A stretch of DNA of 64,000 nt from Acanthosoma haemorrhoidale (GCA_930367205.1 OV884009.1:97671189-97735188), one strand, 5' to 3'. Shown: positions 38,671 through 50,785, numbered from the stretch's first letter. The notes: generated by a model not told the origin, from the letters alone. Numbers and translations: made by a program.

Positions 38671-40190
38671 TCAAACAAATGCCGAGGAGAGGGATAGTAC
38701 AACCAGCAAACTTATACAACTCTTGGATAAGATTGCGGTACTTTCCTGACACATGAAAACAAACACTCTTGTTCCCATTATTAAAGCCAGCAAAGAGGAA
38801 AATCTTTGAGAAAATTCTTTTGAATTATCTCAAAGATTACTGCTTGGAAAACAACATCATTCCGCCAGAACAGACTGGATTTCAATCCAGTATGAGCGCA
38901 GAGCACCCCCTTCTGAAGGTACAGTCAGAGGCTAGCCATAACATGAATAGAAACATAGCCACGGCTATGATTTCGATTGACTGCACTCAAGCATTCGACT
39001 CGGTGTCTCACGGGACACTGTGTCAAATGCTCTGCGACCGGGAATGCCCGGAACAACTCTATTAAATCTGGTTAGCTTCCTGAAAAACAGATCGATGTGG
39101 GTGCGGGTGGGTGATAGCTTCTCCAAAGCTGTCCCACTGACCTGTGGAGTACCCCAAGGAGCCGTCTTATCCCCTGTACTATTCAACGTATACTCGTCTG
39201 AAATTGTAGGAGCCGATATAAAAACACCACAGTTACTGCCTTTTCAGATGACATAGCGGTGTACAGCAGCAGCATGAACGCCAAGGTAGCTCTAAAACAG
39301 GCTGAAGTAGCTTGTAACCAGATCAGTGAGAGATTGGGGAGACTCAATATCTCTGTAAACGCGGGTAAGACTGACTGCGTAATTTTCTCTTTTCAAAAGG
39401 GAAAAAGCCCACTACCTACTAGTTACATAGTAGGAACGGAGGAAAATTCACCAGCCAACAACCTAGTATATCTGGGAATTAAAATGGACAGACACCTCCA
39501 TTTTAGTAACCACTTTACGAAGAAGTTGAAGCAAACACGCACGAAGTCTTACTGGCTTACGCATTTATTAACCTCCCCCAATCTATCACTGCGTCTGAAG
39601 CTACTGATCTACAAGAGTATACTCAGGCCTACTCTGCTGTATGGTGCACCGCTTTTTCGTCATCTGACGTATACGACAGCTCGGCGACTCCAACAATTTT
39701 AAAACGGTATACTAATGAAAGTGGTCAGAAATACTTCATTCGAGCAGCGGAGCAACAGTGAGCTTCACGAGATCTTTGAGCTGCCTACGGTGGATGAATT
39801 CATCCAACGTAGACATATCAAATTTTTCGACTCCCTGCAATACTTGACAAACCCGGTGTTTAACACGATAACCCCCGCTCCGTTCCCCCAACGATGGGAG
39901 GATGCTGTCGCGGCTGGAACACTTTAGTCTTAGGTTCTAGGTATACGTTTTAGTTTGTTTTGTTTGTTTTTAGTGTTTAGTGCCGGTAACAAGCTGAAGG
40001 TGAGCCTCATCACCTAGTTTTGTGGATATGGTTATACTTTTTATACTACAGATTGAATGTATTTATATTATGCCCTCCTTCGAATGCATCAGTGCATCGC
40101 AGTACGAGGAGCACCTTGTAACTCTATAAAAATTGTTTGTTCATTGTATTATTTTTTTTTGAGGTTTTGAAATAAAAAAAAAAAAAAAAA
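38671..40190 (+). mobile_element. Jockey-like family B retrotransposon, 5'-truncated insertion
   Basis: A 1,520-base insertion bounded by an 11-base direct repeat and ending in about 17 A residues, the mark of target-primed reverse transcription. It codes for the reverse transcriptase part of ORF2: KIFEKILLNYL and PPEQTGFQS (fingers), DCTQAFDSVSHG (motif A, catalytic Asp), CGVPQGAVLSPVLFNVYSS, then FSDDIAVYSS (catalytic box). SVNAGKTDCVIFSFQKG, YLGIKMDRHLHFSNHF (thumb) and the C-terminus follow, ending at 39927. Frameshifts near 39060 and 39250 and a stop near 39702 break it. The 3' UTR runs to 40190. The endonuclease and ORF1 are absent because the copy is 5'-truncated. Confidence 0.85.
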
Positions 40191-40201
40191 TGAGGTTAGT
40201 T
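40191..40201. repeat. Target-site duplication, right copy
   Basis: Exact repeat of 38660-38670, directly after the A run. Confidence 0.75.
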
Positions 40202-40789
40202 ACAGGAGTTCTCGCCTTGCAGGGTAGATCGAAGTTGGCCTCACGTGGTATTTGTGTTTAGGAAAGAGTTGTTTTAAAGTTAACCTAAAATGTACTGCGT
40301 TGGATTTGCGTTGTTAAAGAAATAATGTAAATATTACAGGAATGAATCGAAACAATCGTAGCAAGTGGACTCATGGATTTAGTATCTCCAAGGCGCCCGG
40401 TCTCTCACTCAGTTACCGATTCTCGTTCTACCAGGTACCAGAGCTTTCGAGAGGGACGAGTGTTGTCCCTCTTATCACCCTTATGATACTAATTAAGGGA
40501 AAGTAATTATGAGGGGTTGTCATTAATTCCTCAACGTTTGAATCAGGATGAGTTAAATGACCTCTCCAGAGATCTCTACCTGTCAAAGAAGCTTGTGAAT
40601 CACTGGCTTCCAGGTTGAAGAACAAGAATTTGCTGGAACAAATAACCAATATTACCTTTTAAGATATAAGAGAAAAACGTTTGCTACCCTACTTCACTTA
40701 ACAAGTGCTACGTTCGGTGAACTGTGTGCTTCTTTTTTGTTTATTTTTGGATACCTCTGTGCGTAGTATATCGCTAATCTATCTGTCAC
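40202..40789. other. Stretch without recognised features
   Basis: No gene or known element recognised. Confidence 0.4.
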
Positions 40790-41215
40790 ACAACTGTATC
40801 CGAATACATAAAACGCTCAGGCAATAAATAAAGAATGTACCTTTTTGAAGGATACATATATCCGTTTATCTATTCACCTGACTTACCCACTGTTACGCTC
40901 TAGTTGAATAATTAGAATATTTAATTTCTAGGGATTCCATCTAAATATTCAACTAATAACAGATTCGATTCGTCAAATCTTGATCGTATTTCATTAGCGT
41001 GTAGTTGTACAAAATTATACCTTATTTAAACATTTAATTCACTTACTGTTGGTCCCAATTGATTCTAAACCCAAAGTAATTTACCTTAACGAATAACGTG
41101 CTGACCAAACTGGAAGGAATTCGATAGTAAAATAGAATTTAATAGACAAAATGTTTTATTAACTAAAACAACAAAATATTAAAATGTTTTAACGAGGAAT
41201 GACTGATTTTACTTT
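40790..41215 (+). repeat. Dispersed non-coding repeat R1, copy 4
   Basis: Starts AACTGTATCCGAATACATAA and passes GGATACATATATCCG and ATTCAACTAATAACAGATTC. It ends with AACGAGGAATGACTGATTT, shared with the copy at 57.8-58.1 kb. This is the most complete copy. Confidence 0.65.
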
Positions 41216-41365
41216 AATCAATATGATGAACAGATTACATCTATTGTACTAGCTACAAATAAAGCTTAAATCTTACTAGTGTGCATCGATGTATTCAATC
41301 TGATGTAAAGCAACCTCAAAGCCAAGAGCGCCAAGTCAGGGGTACCTCTTAAGTCCTGCTCACTT

Positions 41366-41874
41366 TTTTTTTTTGTTTCAAAACCCCTTTATTCAAAAAA
41401 TTTTTTACAAACAAATGAACAATAACATAAACAAATTTACAGATTTATGGGTCCTTTTCCTGCATAGCATAACATGGGTTTGAAGGAGGGTAGAATTACA
41501 AACATTTTTCGTTTTACATTTAAAATTACAAAAATAATAGACTGGACTAGGTGTTGTGGCTCACTTTTGGGTTACAATAATTGAAACTGATAAGGGAATA
41601 TCAGTTATATATAATTGGGTCCCACCCAATTCACGTCCCGACGTATACATGTTCTCGCCCTAGACCGTTTCTAACGCTCTTCAAAAGAAGGCTTTTTTCT
41701 TTATGACCCTTTCTGCTGGCGTATGCCTTTTCACACCATCTTGTGAATGGGTTAATAAGCCACAGGCACAGGACCACCCATATTCCAACAGATAGGGTAG
41801 GTGCATCGGTCGGCCCACGTCAAAAGAGGTGCTTATGGCAAGCCGACAGTCGGCCTACTACACACCCCATGTTT
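41366..41874 (-). mobile_element. Jockey-like family B relative, 3' end
   Basis: On the minus strand the segment ends in an A-rich tail (T run at 41367-41377). Its 3' UTR has GTGAGCCACAACACCTAGT, the equivalent of GTGAGCCTCATCACCTAGT in the 38.7-kb copy. Upstream, in broken minus-strand frames (41600-41870), are protein-like pieces that I cannot place exactly. It lies head to tail with the next copy. Confidence 0.5.
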
Positions 41875-42288
41875 TTTTATTTTGTTTTTTCTTATTTCTA
41901 AACCCCTTTATTAATAAAATTTTTAACAATTTACAATGGAATTACAAAGTTTTATTTAACAATTTCTCCTCTTACTGCGATGCGCTGATGCATTCGAAGG
42001 AGGTTGGGTTACATAACAATATCAGGTTGACGTTAAAATTACAATGCAATGTATAAATACTAGGTGATGGGGCTCACCTTCAGTTTACAAATGTGGGAAA
42101 AACAAACTAAAAACTAAACCAACAACTAGAACCTAAGACTAAAGCATTCCTGGCTCGACTGCCTCTTGCCATTGATGGGGGAACGGAGCGGGGGTTATCG
42201 TGTTGAACACCGGGTTTGTCAGGTATTGCAGGGAGTCGAAAAATTTGATATGTCTACGTTGGATGAACTCTCCCCATGTCGGGGGGTT
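41875..42288 (-). mobile_element. Jockey-like family B, 3' end copy
   Basis: The minus strand reads the ORF2 end (IQRRHIKFFDSLQYLTNPVF, then NTITPAPFP) and stops, followed by the 3' UTR with GTGAGCCCCATCACCTAGT and an A-rich end at 41875. It closely matches 39790-40150 in coding and non-coding parts. It is 5'-truncated at about 42288, next to the gene relic at 42350. Confidence 0.75.
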
Positions 42289-42349
42289 GAACATGTAACA
42301 TATAATGAGCTTCTTTATAAGAACGGATCATGGTTTGCACATATAGGGG

Positions 42350-42820
42350 AAAAAATGCCTCCGTTGAGTACGGGAAAAACTAAAGCAGGAATATTTGACT
42401 GCCCATAATTAAGATAACTCATTCAGGATCTGCCTTCGTGAATTCGATGAATGAGGCTGAGAGAAACGCCTGGACTTCATTTGTTGCAGTTGTCGGTAAT
42501 TTTCTGGGCTAACGCTAAGATGAAAACTATGTTGAACTGGTAAACGAGACGCTAAACAGTTTCAAATCCCATGCGTGTAACATGAGTACTAAGGTCCACT
42601 ATTTACAGGGCCACTTAGATCGGTTTCTTGAAAATTTAGGAAACACCAGTGAGGAACAAGGTGGAAGATTTAACCAGGATATTAAAACTATGGCGGCCCG
42701 CTACCAAGGAAGATGGGATACGCACATGATGGCAGATTACTGCTGGAGTTTGAAAAGGGCCTGTTCCAAAATGCATTCAAGAATGTCACGGAAAAGAAGC
42801 TTCAGAAGTGTCCAGTGACT
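42350..42820 (+). pseudogene. Relic of an uncharacterised repeat-linked arthropod gene family
   Basis: Pieces in shifted frames match a family of uncharacterised proteins found in many copies in arthropod genomes, known to me by its EEQGERFHQDI-type signature. First comes GKTKAGIFDCP, then after a frameshift AFVNSMNEAERNAWTSFV, then DENYVELVNETLNSF. The longest open part (from 42582) has HYLQGHLDRFLENLG, TSEEQGGRFNQDIKTM, RYQGRWDTHMMADYCW and a basic SRKRSF end, closing at 42818. At least two frameshifts and three stops precede it. The function of the family is unknown to me. The order of the pieces agrees with intact members, so this is a decayed copy of the C-terminal half. Confidence 0.6.
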
Positions 42821-44394
42821 AGCTCGTTTCATCGATGACTTTTTCCTCTATCTTTGTATATAATAATACTTGTATAATGTAATAACGAAAATTCCGTTTT
42901 AGTTTTTTGATTTGATCCATGGATTCAACTTTTGAGCTCCTAGGCAAAAACTAATGTAATATTTGAATTCAGGCACCAAAACATCTATAGCCTGTGTGAT
43001 CTATAATTTACAGATTATAGATTTCGAACCAACACTGCCTGATCTCGTCTTTGTGGCTTTCCTACTTCAGCCAAACATATAAAAATTCTATGTAGAGGTT
43101 TTATTTGACATTGAGAAGAAACGTTAAATATGTCCATCTCCATTAAACACGAATAAGTCTCATTAATTAATTAATTAGCTAGGATACAACATTTTTTTTA
43201 TAATTTTGAGTAGGTTTAAAATTAAAGATCTCGACAACTTAAAACTTAAAAAAAAATTTATATTCAAACTATGATTTTTCAAATCATACCAAGTGATTAA
43301 AACTGGCATTAAGAACGCATTCACATCTTTAACTCAACTACTGCTTTTTAGAAGCACGGTATGTTTCATAGTAGTTTTATTTGACATCTTAATGCTCCTC
43401 AAAAAGAGAACCAGCTCCATGAAAAATAATTAAGGATTTTTATAAATGAAATTTATAAATTAATTAGTAGTGAATAGCTCAATATTTTTCTGTCATCCCA
43501 GAAATATTCTAAAAAAATAAAAGCAGCCTTATGAAAAATAAGAATAGTTTATTTATTTATTAATCTATTACTTTTAATTAAAAAATAAATATTTTACTTT
43601 CATATTAGGTTGTGTTGTAAATTGATGGTCTGTAGAATAACAAACTGATTAAAAATATCAATCAACAATATATATAAGAATTATCTGTTTGGATCTAGTT
43701 GCTGTTTACAAAGTCACTAAAAGTATCAATGTCACAGATAACACTTGACTTGAGTTTTTAACAAACTCATCCAGAGTTCAACGAGTATCTTTCGATAGTA
43801 TTTCTTCAGATGGATACGCCATTTATTTCGTTTATAAATATATTTACAAAATGCGATTTAGTTTTATAACCAATGTAAACAAATTTTACTCGATAAAGAT
43901 TATTCCTTTTCATTAAATAAATAAAAACAACTAACAATAACAAAACAAGTTACTGGTGCGTGCGGACCAAGATAACAATAATGACGGGGAATAGGCTAGT
44001 GAGCAAGAAGGCTTTAAGTGGTGGTTAAACAGAACTTGGTGTGATTCAGCAAAGTAGTCTATCATGTGTCGACAGTAATTAGCTTTCATGCGGCCTGTGA
44101 GGCAACTGGTCCATTAGACCGTGACACAGCCCTTATAACCAACCGCAGGGTAAGGGCTTCCTTACCTCTCGTGGGCTCTATGGCCAACAATCATTTCCTA
44201 TATAGATTTTAACTCCCTCAGCTTGACTGCTCTGTCCATACTCGATATAAACACTTTTTTTTAATATAAATAAATCTGTCTTAAAAGATCTGTTCAACAT
44301 AGTAAATTAAATGATCCAACCCTGTGCCCATTTTTTGGAACGTTATCTAGACATTTAAAAGAAAAAGTAATCATACTATTTAAATGTGATTTAG
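42821..44394. other. AT-rich stretch without recognised features
   Basis: No gene or element recognised. The patch at 44080-44190 is GC-richer but without a clear structure. Confidence 0.4.
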
Positions 44395-44690
44395 TGAAGT
44401 TAAAAGAAACCTGGCTCTCACGCTCTTCGTCAGTCTCCACTGGCTTGTATCCGGTGACGTGGCTGACGGAGGAGCGTGGGGGACTTCCCAAGACTCCGTT
44501 TTCTCTTTCACATGCGAGGGAGGTGACAACCATGTGGATTTGGGAGGCCTCTGGGCTGTTTGTAAATATTGTAGGAATGGGCGAGTGAACGAAAATTGTA
44601 AATATGTCATGAATGAACATATTTATCACAATTGCTTATTGCCTAATAAGGCAGATAGTAATTTTATCATTATAAAGTTGTTTATCTATC
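44395..44690 (+). mobile_element. Jockey-like family A, 3' UTR copy
   Basis: A 5'-truncated copy beginning in the block that reads CTCTCACGCTCTTCGTCAG and ending at AGTAATTTTATCATTATAAAG. It holds the shared ACATGCGAGGGAGGTGACAA segment. It carries no coding sequence from ORF2. Confidence 0.75.
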
Positions 44691-46194
44691 TAAAAAAAAA
44701 AGAAACCTAATTTTATAATAACAGATTTGTATTTAATATTTGAAAAAGAATAAAAACAGAAAATTACAAAAAGAAAAATGTAATTGACTGTATAAGATTA
44801 AAATTCATACGAGTTTAGAACAAACTATAACCTAATTTGTACTAATGAAGTCTTCAGGTTTTTGGATGTCGAACTTGGTTTTGTCCAAAACTGAAGGTAG
44901 GTCATTATAGACACCGTTGATTCCATCAAGGAGCAGTACCCAATATCAACCACTTGACTTGAATCAATTATCTGCCCACGTGCTAAAACTATGAAAACCC
45001 AATTGACCAGATACTGCACTTTTTTCTCATTTTTTCCATGGGTAAAGGTTTTTTTTTTCATAGCCTTGTCATGCCTTCAATATATTTATGTCCGTTTCTA
45101 TCCAGCCGTCCAGCCTTCCTTTTGTTTGCTATGCTGGTTCGCATTCTTTCGTTGATAATTAAAATAGCACAGAGCAATCAACTAACATTATTATTATTTA
45201 ATCGATGTCAAAAGATACATTAATATCAATGAAAAATGTATATACTTAAAGGCTCGTACGTTAAGATATATTTTACATTTCAATTGATATTATAGGAACA
45301 AGCTGATCATATTATTTTATGTGACTTCACATATCACTGAAAACTGATGCTAAAATTACTTAAAATTAGCTTGAAGGCTAATGCTATCTTACTGGGGTGA
45401 GTCCTTCCGTACCTTTATTTAATCTAATTAGAATTATGAATATGTTTGGGATCCATCTCCATCAACGCCAAATAAAAAAAAAACAGTTATGTTATAGTAT
45501 GTTTTTATTAATCAATATAATTTATATACAATCTAGCACACATAATAGAAACTCTAGTGAATACTTAATAATTGAACTCTTAAAATGATGTGAATTTTAC
45601 AGTCTTATGCAACTGTATGAAAATAACCTTTAGCTGCAGACACTTATTGGACTATTGGCCGACAGGTGTATGTTTGGGTCACCACTACTCAATTGAGCTG
45701 GGGTATTAGTAATTTAAATTTCCTCGTCTGTGTCGTTTAGGCTGTTTTGATGACATTGATGAGTCCATAGCTTTTCTCTCATTGTTAACGACTTATTGGG
45801 TGAGAAAAAAAGGCGATTCCTCTGTCATTGTGCCCTGTGCACAAGTCCCCGGAGCATGCGTGATATCCTCTTATGATGTCGATGGTGAAGTAGGTAGTTG
45901 TCTTTGTGGTTTGTTGTGTTGGCTAAATCTGCGGCAGTCAGAATATGAACTTGTAAGAGAACACGATCTTTTTCTATTCTTCACCTGAGTGGACATTACT
46001 TCATGTTCAAAGTTCATTCTCCATGAAGGTAAGGAATGTGTGATGTTAAGGCAACGAGTTAGCTACGCTCGTACGACACAGTACTGAAAACAGGGGTTTC
46101 AGTTTGACCTGCTTGCCAGCTCGTGTGAATAGGGCGACCTTTTTAGCCCTCAATTTAACACTAGTCACTGTTTACAATGGTGCATTTTATATAT
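44691..46194. other. Stretch without recognised features
   Basis: No supported gene. The frame at 45782-45988 (+), 68 codons with several cysteines, is unrecognised. Confidence 0.35.
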
Positions 46195-46735
46195 ATATAA
46201 TATTCTTTATTGTGCTAAAATTACAATCTGCCTTATTAGGCAATAAGTAATTGAGATAAATGTTCTCATTTATACCATATTTACAATTCATCATTCATTC
46301 GCTCATTCATACAATATTTACGAACAGCCCAGAGGCCTCCCATATCCACATGGTAGTCACCTCCCTCGCATGCGAAAGAGGAAGCGGAGTCTTGGGAGGC
46401 CCCACACGCTCCTTCGTCAGCCGCGTCACCGGATACGAGCCAGTGGGGGGTGACGAATAGCGCGAGAGCCGCAGACGCTCAGGACGAGTTGGAGAAACTG
46501 GCCATGGCCAGTACCCCCACTGTCACGCATTTATAGCAGGTCGCGAGGCCACTGCCATTTCAGTATCCGAGGAGGATTATAGGGATGAGTGGTGCAGTGA
46601 AAATGACTGTGATACGAGATTAGGGTGGTTGGAAAGGCTACTATGGAATTTCATAAACTTGGAAGGCATGAGTTGAAGATTGTAGGGTATGTTAAGATCG
46701 TTATAAAGGGTTTTTTTGCTGACGTAATGGTGCAT
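46195..46735 (-). mobile_element. Jockey-like family A, 3' end
   Basis: The minus strand reads the C-terminal end of ORF2 (GGAAAGGCTACTATGGAATT region) and the complete conserved 3' UTR, ending at 46201 with CACAATAAAGAAT. A (TA)n run at 46189-46201 flanks its 3' end, as for the copy at 26.5 kb. Confidence 0.75.
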
Positions 46736-47487
46736 TTAAAATAAAAGATATCAAACAGGTGTAAAGAGGTCCATTGGTTTGAAGACTGAGCTGAAGTTTC
46801 CTGCATACTTTTTAGTCATTATGACTTTTTAATACTTGTGATCACTGATAAAAATCGCAGGGGGTATGAAGCGTGGTTGGCAGTTAGCTATCCTTTGCTT
46901 CAGTATTTTTAAAAATGAAAAAAGTTATCCCTGCTGCCTTACGAGCTGCTTGATCTATTTGATTCAAGAACATGATGGAAATTTGTTTTACCAATATATT
47001 CCCCTGCCGCCAACCCTAAACCTTTATCTCTAATCAGAAATTTATTAAATTTAATTTTGCATTTTTTGTATATATTAACTGGTCGTTACAGCTAGCAGTA
47101 TATAATAACATAGGATTTGCTTTAATTACTCATTGTTATCAGGTTTTCATTGCACTTCGTTCCCTACATACGTCTCCCCAAATTAAGCAATTTTTCATTT
47201 CCCCCAAAAAATACACAATAGTTAACTATTATTGAAAATATAGAAAAATACGCAAGAAATTGTTCTAGGGAGAACCTTTTTATAACTCCTGTATCCTGTT
47301 ATTGAGATGGCGGGTCACCTAGGCTGAACTTAAAAGCAGCTGCAGCTAACCAGGAGAACTGACAAAAATCTATTCCGGAAGTCTTAACTTGCTAACGAAT
47401 TCTATCGTTGTCGTGATGATAATATTAATTGAAATTTTAGTAAAAATTATTCTTTCCACTTTTTTATATTATTCTTACTTCTTCTAG
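46736..47487 (+). other. otp: otp intron, right end
   Basis: The sequence upstream of the otp exon shows no homeodomain first half. It ends with a pyrimidine-rich tract and TCTTCTAG, a good splice acceptor at 47486-47487. Confidence 0.7.
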
Positions 47488-47665
47488 GTATGGTTCCAAA
47501 ATAGGAGAGCAAAATGGAAAAAGAGGAAGAAGACAACAAATGTATTTCGGAACCCAGGTTCGTTGTTACCTTCTCATGGTTTACCTCCGTTTGGAACCAT
47601 GACAGACAGTATTTGCCCATCTGGTATGTTTGCTGCACCCGAAGCAAGATGGGGAGTTTCAACAG
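47488..47665 (+). CDS. otp: Orthopedia homeobox protein, exon with homeodomain C-terminal end
   Basis: Encodes part of a nuclear homeodomain transcription factor needed, in known animals, for development of neuroendocrine and other neurons. The exon starts at homeodomain residue 47 after a TCTTCTAG acceptor. It reads [15 protein letters not shown], the end of the recognition helix with Gln50 and Asn51, then [19 protein letters not shown], the otp-specific sequence right after the homeodomain. The 46/47 intron position is typical of paired-class homeobox genes. The exon is 178 bases: 59 full codons, then one base before GT at 47666, so it ends in phase 1. The first 46 homeodomain residues are not seen upstream in this window, so the preceding intron is probably very long and filled with transposons. 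No stop or frameshift is present. Confidence 0.92.
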
Positions 47666-47884
47666 GTATTAAATCCTTCCTTTTTGAGATTTGTTTATTT
47701 AAGTCATTTTTAGAAGAACTTTGTTTATGTTTGTAGTCGATATTAAATGATTTATAGTTATTATTATCAAAAAAACAAATGTATTACCAATGACAGTATG
47801 AAAATGACCACTACATATAATAAATGTTATAATATATAATATAATATTATGCTCTACTGAAATTCTATGTTATATTTCTATCAG
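47666..47884 (+). other. otp: otp intron (219 bases)
   Basis: Begins GTATTAAATC and ends TTTCTATCAG. It is AT-rich and joins two phase-1 boundaries. Confidence 0.85.
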
Positions 47885-48040
47885 GTTTAAGTCAACTAAG
47901 TCAACCTACAGTCCCGATGGGAAGTTTCAGCCAGCTGACTTCGCATCAAGCATCACTAAGTTCATCTCTTCCTATATCTACCTCCATGGCATCGAATGGT
48001 TCCGCAGTTTACCAGGCTCACTATGGAATAAATCCATTAG
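47885..48040 (+). CDS. otp: Orthopedia homeobox protein, following exon
   Basis: In phase with the exon ending at 47665: the split codon gives Gly, then LSQLSQPTVPMGSFSQLTS and a Ser-rich segment ending HYGINPL plus one base, with the donor GTAAATTCTG at 48041. The 156-base exon is phase 1 at both ends, so skipping it would not shift the frame. The Ser/Gln-rich, low-charge composition fits the poorly conserved region between the homeodomain and the C-terminal OAR motif of otp proteins. The OAR motif was not found downstream in the window, so at least one more exon is expected. The match rests on linkage and reading frame as well as composition. Confidence 0.85.
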
Positions 48041-50785
48041 GTAAATTCTGCACCACAAGTTATTTAAATAATTAGCACTTTAGGATATCAATGCTTCTCA
48101 ATAATCTAAACAGTTTGAAGGAATAAATTCGCTTTTTTTTGTATTTTTTACTTATTTGAGATTTACAAAATGCACCAAAGTTTCCGCAATATACTTTCCT
48201 GCCAATTTTTCAGCCTTCCCATCAAATCCTCCTCCGTTTCCTTCCAGTTTCCTCTCCTTCCTGTGTTAAATATTCTTCTGAAATTGTTGGTTACCCAATT
48301 AATTCCATTCTTTTAAGGTTTTACTTAAGTTCTTCTGCAAAATTTCGAGGAGAATACTCCTACGTTGGGGCTAATACATTATTTGGCGAATGAGGGTTTA
48401 TTACTAATGTATTTAAAGGTAGGGAAATATATAAAGACTGTATATTTCTGCGGATACATAGTTTATCGAAGAAAATCAGCAATATAAGGTTTTTTCTCTC
48501 TCTGCTGTATAATGATCCATAGTATCATAATATATGAGGTATACATGAGATTATACTAACTAATTAAACTTTTAACCTTGGTACAAAAATACGGTAGTAT
48601 GACATAAAAATTTATATGATTAGAAAACTTATTTACCCCATTATTATGGAGGATGCGTGGAATGGTGTTTTCATGAAGTCCAGTGCAGGCCATGCCCAGC
48701 AACAATGTGGAGTGCAAAGAACCACCTCCAGAATGAAATGCCCCTTACTGTAAGAGAAGAAATGTCCTCTTTAAAAAAAATTCAAGCATTCTCCCCCACT
48801 CTATGGGCTTGGTGTCTCTCCGGATCCCTTAGCACGTTCGGCGATTGGCAGCTGGCCGTCTCCCGATTTCCCTTGGTTCTTTTATGTTTCTTCACACCTT
48901 TGATACGTGTATTTATGGACTTTTAGGCTCGAAAAAACTCAACACCTGCGTTCTATCTCAATTATCCACCGTTCAGGTCACTTGAAAAAACAGCCCACAT
49001 TCAAGCACCCAGATTTTACTCAGGACAGGTAAATAAATGCTAGGGGTATTTTCCGCTTTTATAAATTATTGCTTTGTCGGCTTGTTGGTCAATGTTCAAA
49101 TAAACAGAAACGGTGACCTTTTTCAAAAACTATTATAATAAACTAGAAAACAAAATCTTATAGTAACTAAGAAATTATTACTATCAATAAAGACTGTATA
49201 TTCTTAAAACTAATAAATTAACAGAATAACTATTAATTCGAATGATATTTACACATCTTAATATACATTATTACGCAGTTCGTATAGTTTGTAGTCCCCC
49301 CCCCCAAATAACAATACTTAACATTAGATCAATATTCTTTTATTTTATTTATAGTTGAGGGCATCTTCTAGAAACTAAGTAATGCAATAAACTTTGTCGC
49401 AAAAAAGCCAATTTCAATTGTGTTGAAATTATATTGCTATTGAGAATTAAAGGAATCATAATACACGATCATATAAAACAGTGATGTAATATAAAACTAA
49501 CATCATTATAAGGATTACTGTTGATAATACAACTTGAATGAAAATAGACTATTTGGTTATTCAACCCAACCTAACTTTGAGTAATAGTGTCAGTACAACT
49601 CTAGTAACGTAGTTGATAAAGTTATTTTCATCTAAAATACTACCTGCGTTATTTTGTGATAAAAATTTTTAAATGTTGGAAAGGAAATGTGAATTGTTTG
49701 AGGGATAGAATTTCAAACGTTATATACACGTATTATGAACCATTAATCAAAGAAAGAGGGTGTTTGAGATAGAAAAAAATGGTGCATTTAAGAATCTCGT
49801 GTTATGATAATAGATGGAGGATTAAAACTGAAGGAGATAGAGGGTCTTAAAATATGAAGAGTTTCAATAGAAAATACTCGGAGAAACAGAGAGATTTAAG
49901 GGAAACTCTTGGGATCTGGGGGAAAAATATTAAATTCATATTCAAATTAACTTATTTCCAATATTTACATAATAAACATAATCTTGTGCTAATGTGGCAT
50001 GGATATAGTTTTAAACAAAATAAAAACTGAAATTATTTCTTTTGGTTATGAATAAAATATATTCTTTACTGAAGTAAAAATAACTTTTAGTTTAGGAAAA
50101 AATATCAATTAAAACACCTTATGACAAAAGCAAAAAAAATAATTTATAAAACTAGATTGTAATAGATTAATTATTTGAACTTTGCTGGTATAACTAAGTT
50201 CCAACTAGGTCCTGCGTGTGTTGATATGAACAGTGGGGAAAACTTCGAAAGAGTACACCCCTTCCCTAAGTACTACGAGCCTGAATGGCAAAATATTTTG
50301 GTAAAATGGTCTTATTGATAAATTTGAACCAAGTATTAAATGTTGCAATTCGCCACTTTATTCATGTTCAGAACCAAGCATGCATAAAATATTCACAATG
50401 ATAACATATTCAGATGAACTTGGAACCCAGGATCTGTCATTGCCTAATATATTAACAACCTAGCACTGATAAATTTTAGGTTTCCCTCACACATCCCAAT
50501 CTATTTCTCCTATTATTCTCTTGACACTAATAGAGATGGGAAAGGTCTATATTATTTACTTTTTAAAATATTTAATAATATTATAATAATTTAATAATAA
50601 ATAATATTAAAATATTACATTCTATTATTTATAATGTTCCTTATTATTTATAACTGTATCGTCCTAAGAATATGGCTTTCTTTGCATATACATATACATA
50701 TTTAATGGCAAGTTGGGTCACCAGGTGAAAAATTACAATTACATGTGAAAATGATATATATATAAAATAAAACATAAACGAAATT
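48041..50785 (+). other. Downstream otp intron or 3' flank
   Basis: Mostly AT-rich. A coding-like, GC-richer segment lies at about 48650-49035 (see findings). A short block at 48410-48470 (AAATATATAAAGACTGTATA, GGATACAT) may be a fragment of repeat R1. No OAR-encoding sequence was recognised. Confidence 0.4.

Noticed and set aside
44294..44710. Four overlapping frames on both strands
   Set aside because: All lie within a family A 3' UTR copy.
48928..49029. OAR-motif exon of otp
   Set aside because: The coding-like segment has no SIAxLRRKA-type sequence, and the frame fitting the otp phase stops after 19 residues.
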